This document shows positions 63,693 to 64,000 of a stretch of DNA of 64,000 nucleotides, in pieces. Below the pieces are notes generated by a model that was not told the DNA's origin, did not search any database, and saw only the letters and a program-made list of their open reading frames with translations. Source of the stretch: Nymphaea colorata. Its lineage: Eukaryota; Streptophyta; Magnoliopsida; Nymphaeales; Nymphaeaceae. Position numbers and translations under genes: made by a program. Location: contig NC_045138.2 of NCBI RefSeq assembly GCF_008831285.2, positions 22,045,934-22,109,933 of the forward strand. Reading direction: 5' to 3'. Position 1 is the first letter of the stretch. Every line of letters begins with the position of its first letter.

Positions 63693-63711
63693 TAATCATC
63701 TTTATTCAGTC

Positions 63712-64000
63712 ATGGATCAGCCGACGCCCTCTCTTCTATCCTCCAGTTTTCTCTCCCAACTTATTTCCCAAAAATTGAATCATAGTAACTATTTGACTTG
63801 GAAACGTCAAATTGTTCCATTTATTAAAAGTCATAGACTCTATGGGCATATCGATGGCACTACTCCAGCACCTCCAAAATATATTTACCGTGAAGTGAAG
63901 AAGACCGTAGTGGGAGATCAAGCTATTGGGGCTTCGGCTGAAAGTGAAACTAGCATTGAATATGATACTCTTACGGAAAGTAATCCTGAATATGATGTTT
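63712..64000 (+). CDS. Copia-E Gag, N-terminal part
   Basis: Open from ATG at 63712 to the window edge (96 codons). Begins MDQPTPSLLSSSFL, then QKLNHSNYLTWKRQIVPFIK, matching the gag start of plant Copia elements in which a Leu-Asn-x-x-Asn-Tyr-x-x-Trp motif precedes a helical domain. Continues HIDGTTPAPPKYI, also typical. No stop in the visible part, so this younger nested element may be intact. Confidence 0.8.
   Translation, partial: MDQPTPSLLSSSFLSQLISQKLNHSNYLTWKRQIVPFIKSHRLYGHIDGTTPAPPKYIYREVKKTVVGDQAIGASAESETSIEYDTLTESNPEYDV

Larger units (their letters stand above)
62354..64000 (+). mobile_element. Copia-D: Copia element, 5' end, interrupted by Copia-E
   Basis: The LTR 62354-62603 (250 bp) starts TGTTGACGGG and ends GTTTCTACA, followed by the primer site TGGTATCAGAGC. 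The leader has a GC-rich GCCGCCGCTG tract. Gag begins at 62973 and is cut at 63166 by Copia-E. The rest lies outside the window, so completeness and target duplication cannot be judged. Confidence 0.85.
63167..64000 (+). mobile_element. Copia-E: Copia element nested in Copia-D (5' part)
   Basis: The LTR 63167-63443 (277 bp) starts TGTTAGCG and ends GATTCTTACA. The primer site TGGTATCAGAGCC follows at 63444. The 5 bp before it, GAACC, would be the target duplication, but the right end is outside the window. The leader contains tandem repeats, and gag begins at 63712. Confidence 0.88.

Overview
The window is nuclear DNA of a flowering plant. It is AT-rich, its genes have introns, and it carries many retrotransposons with plant-type initiator-Met-tRNA primer sites. 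The species cannot be fixed from the sequence. Two cellular genes can be assembled. One is a complete three-exon gene on the + strand (20294-23278) for a 517-residue Pro/Ser-rich protein of the plant 'hydroxyproline-rich glycoprotein family' type. The other is the 3' end of a stromal processing peptidase (SPP, M16 metalloprotease) gene on the - strand: ten exons between 61954 and 33935 encode the last 440 residues, and the 5' part lies beyond the right edge.

Layout. 1-20.2 kb is intergenic and AT-rich. It holds a GC-rich promoter-like island (540-1440), several hAT-type MITEs, a 168-bp AT microsatellite, a diverged duplication and a subtilase relic. 20.3-23.3 kb is the Pro/Ser-rich gene. 23.3-28.5 kb is intergenic with one GC-rich block. 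28.5-33.7 kb is a young full-length Copia element (Copia-A) just downstream of SPP. 33.9-62 kb is the SPP gene, whose introns are filled with transposons: a rearranged sister of Copia-A (Copia-B), a deleted Copia (Copia-C), a TRIM, five copies of one TIR family (T1-T5), and a TIR element carrying a decayed fragment of the spliceosomal GTPase Snu114/EFTUD2. 62.35 kb to the end holds a Copia (Copia-D) interrupted by another Copia (Copia-E).

Points of most interest: (1) a TIR family with GTCAC-type ends, 8-bp target duplications and a hairpin near one end, not assignable by eye to a superfamily; (2) the Snu114 fragment inside a TIR element with similar ends; (3) Copia-B, which lost about 2.7 kb and carries a 372-bp inverted segment with a perfect 12-bp snap-back hairpin at the junction, yet has near-identical LTRs and a target duplication, so the rearranged form itself was inserted; (4) a miniature LTR element with only 78 bp between its LTRs. 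All homology statements are from memory of the families; no search was run.
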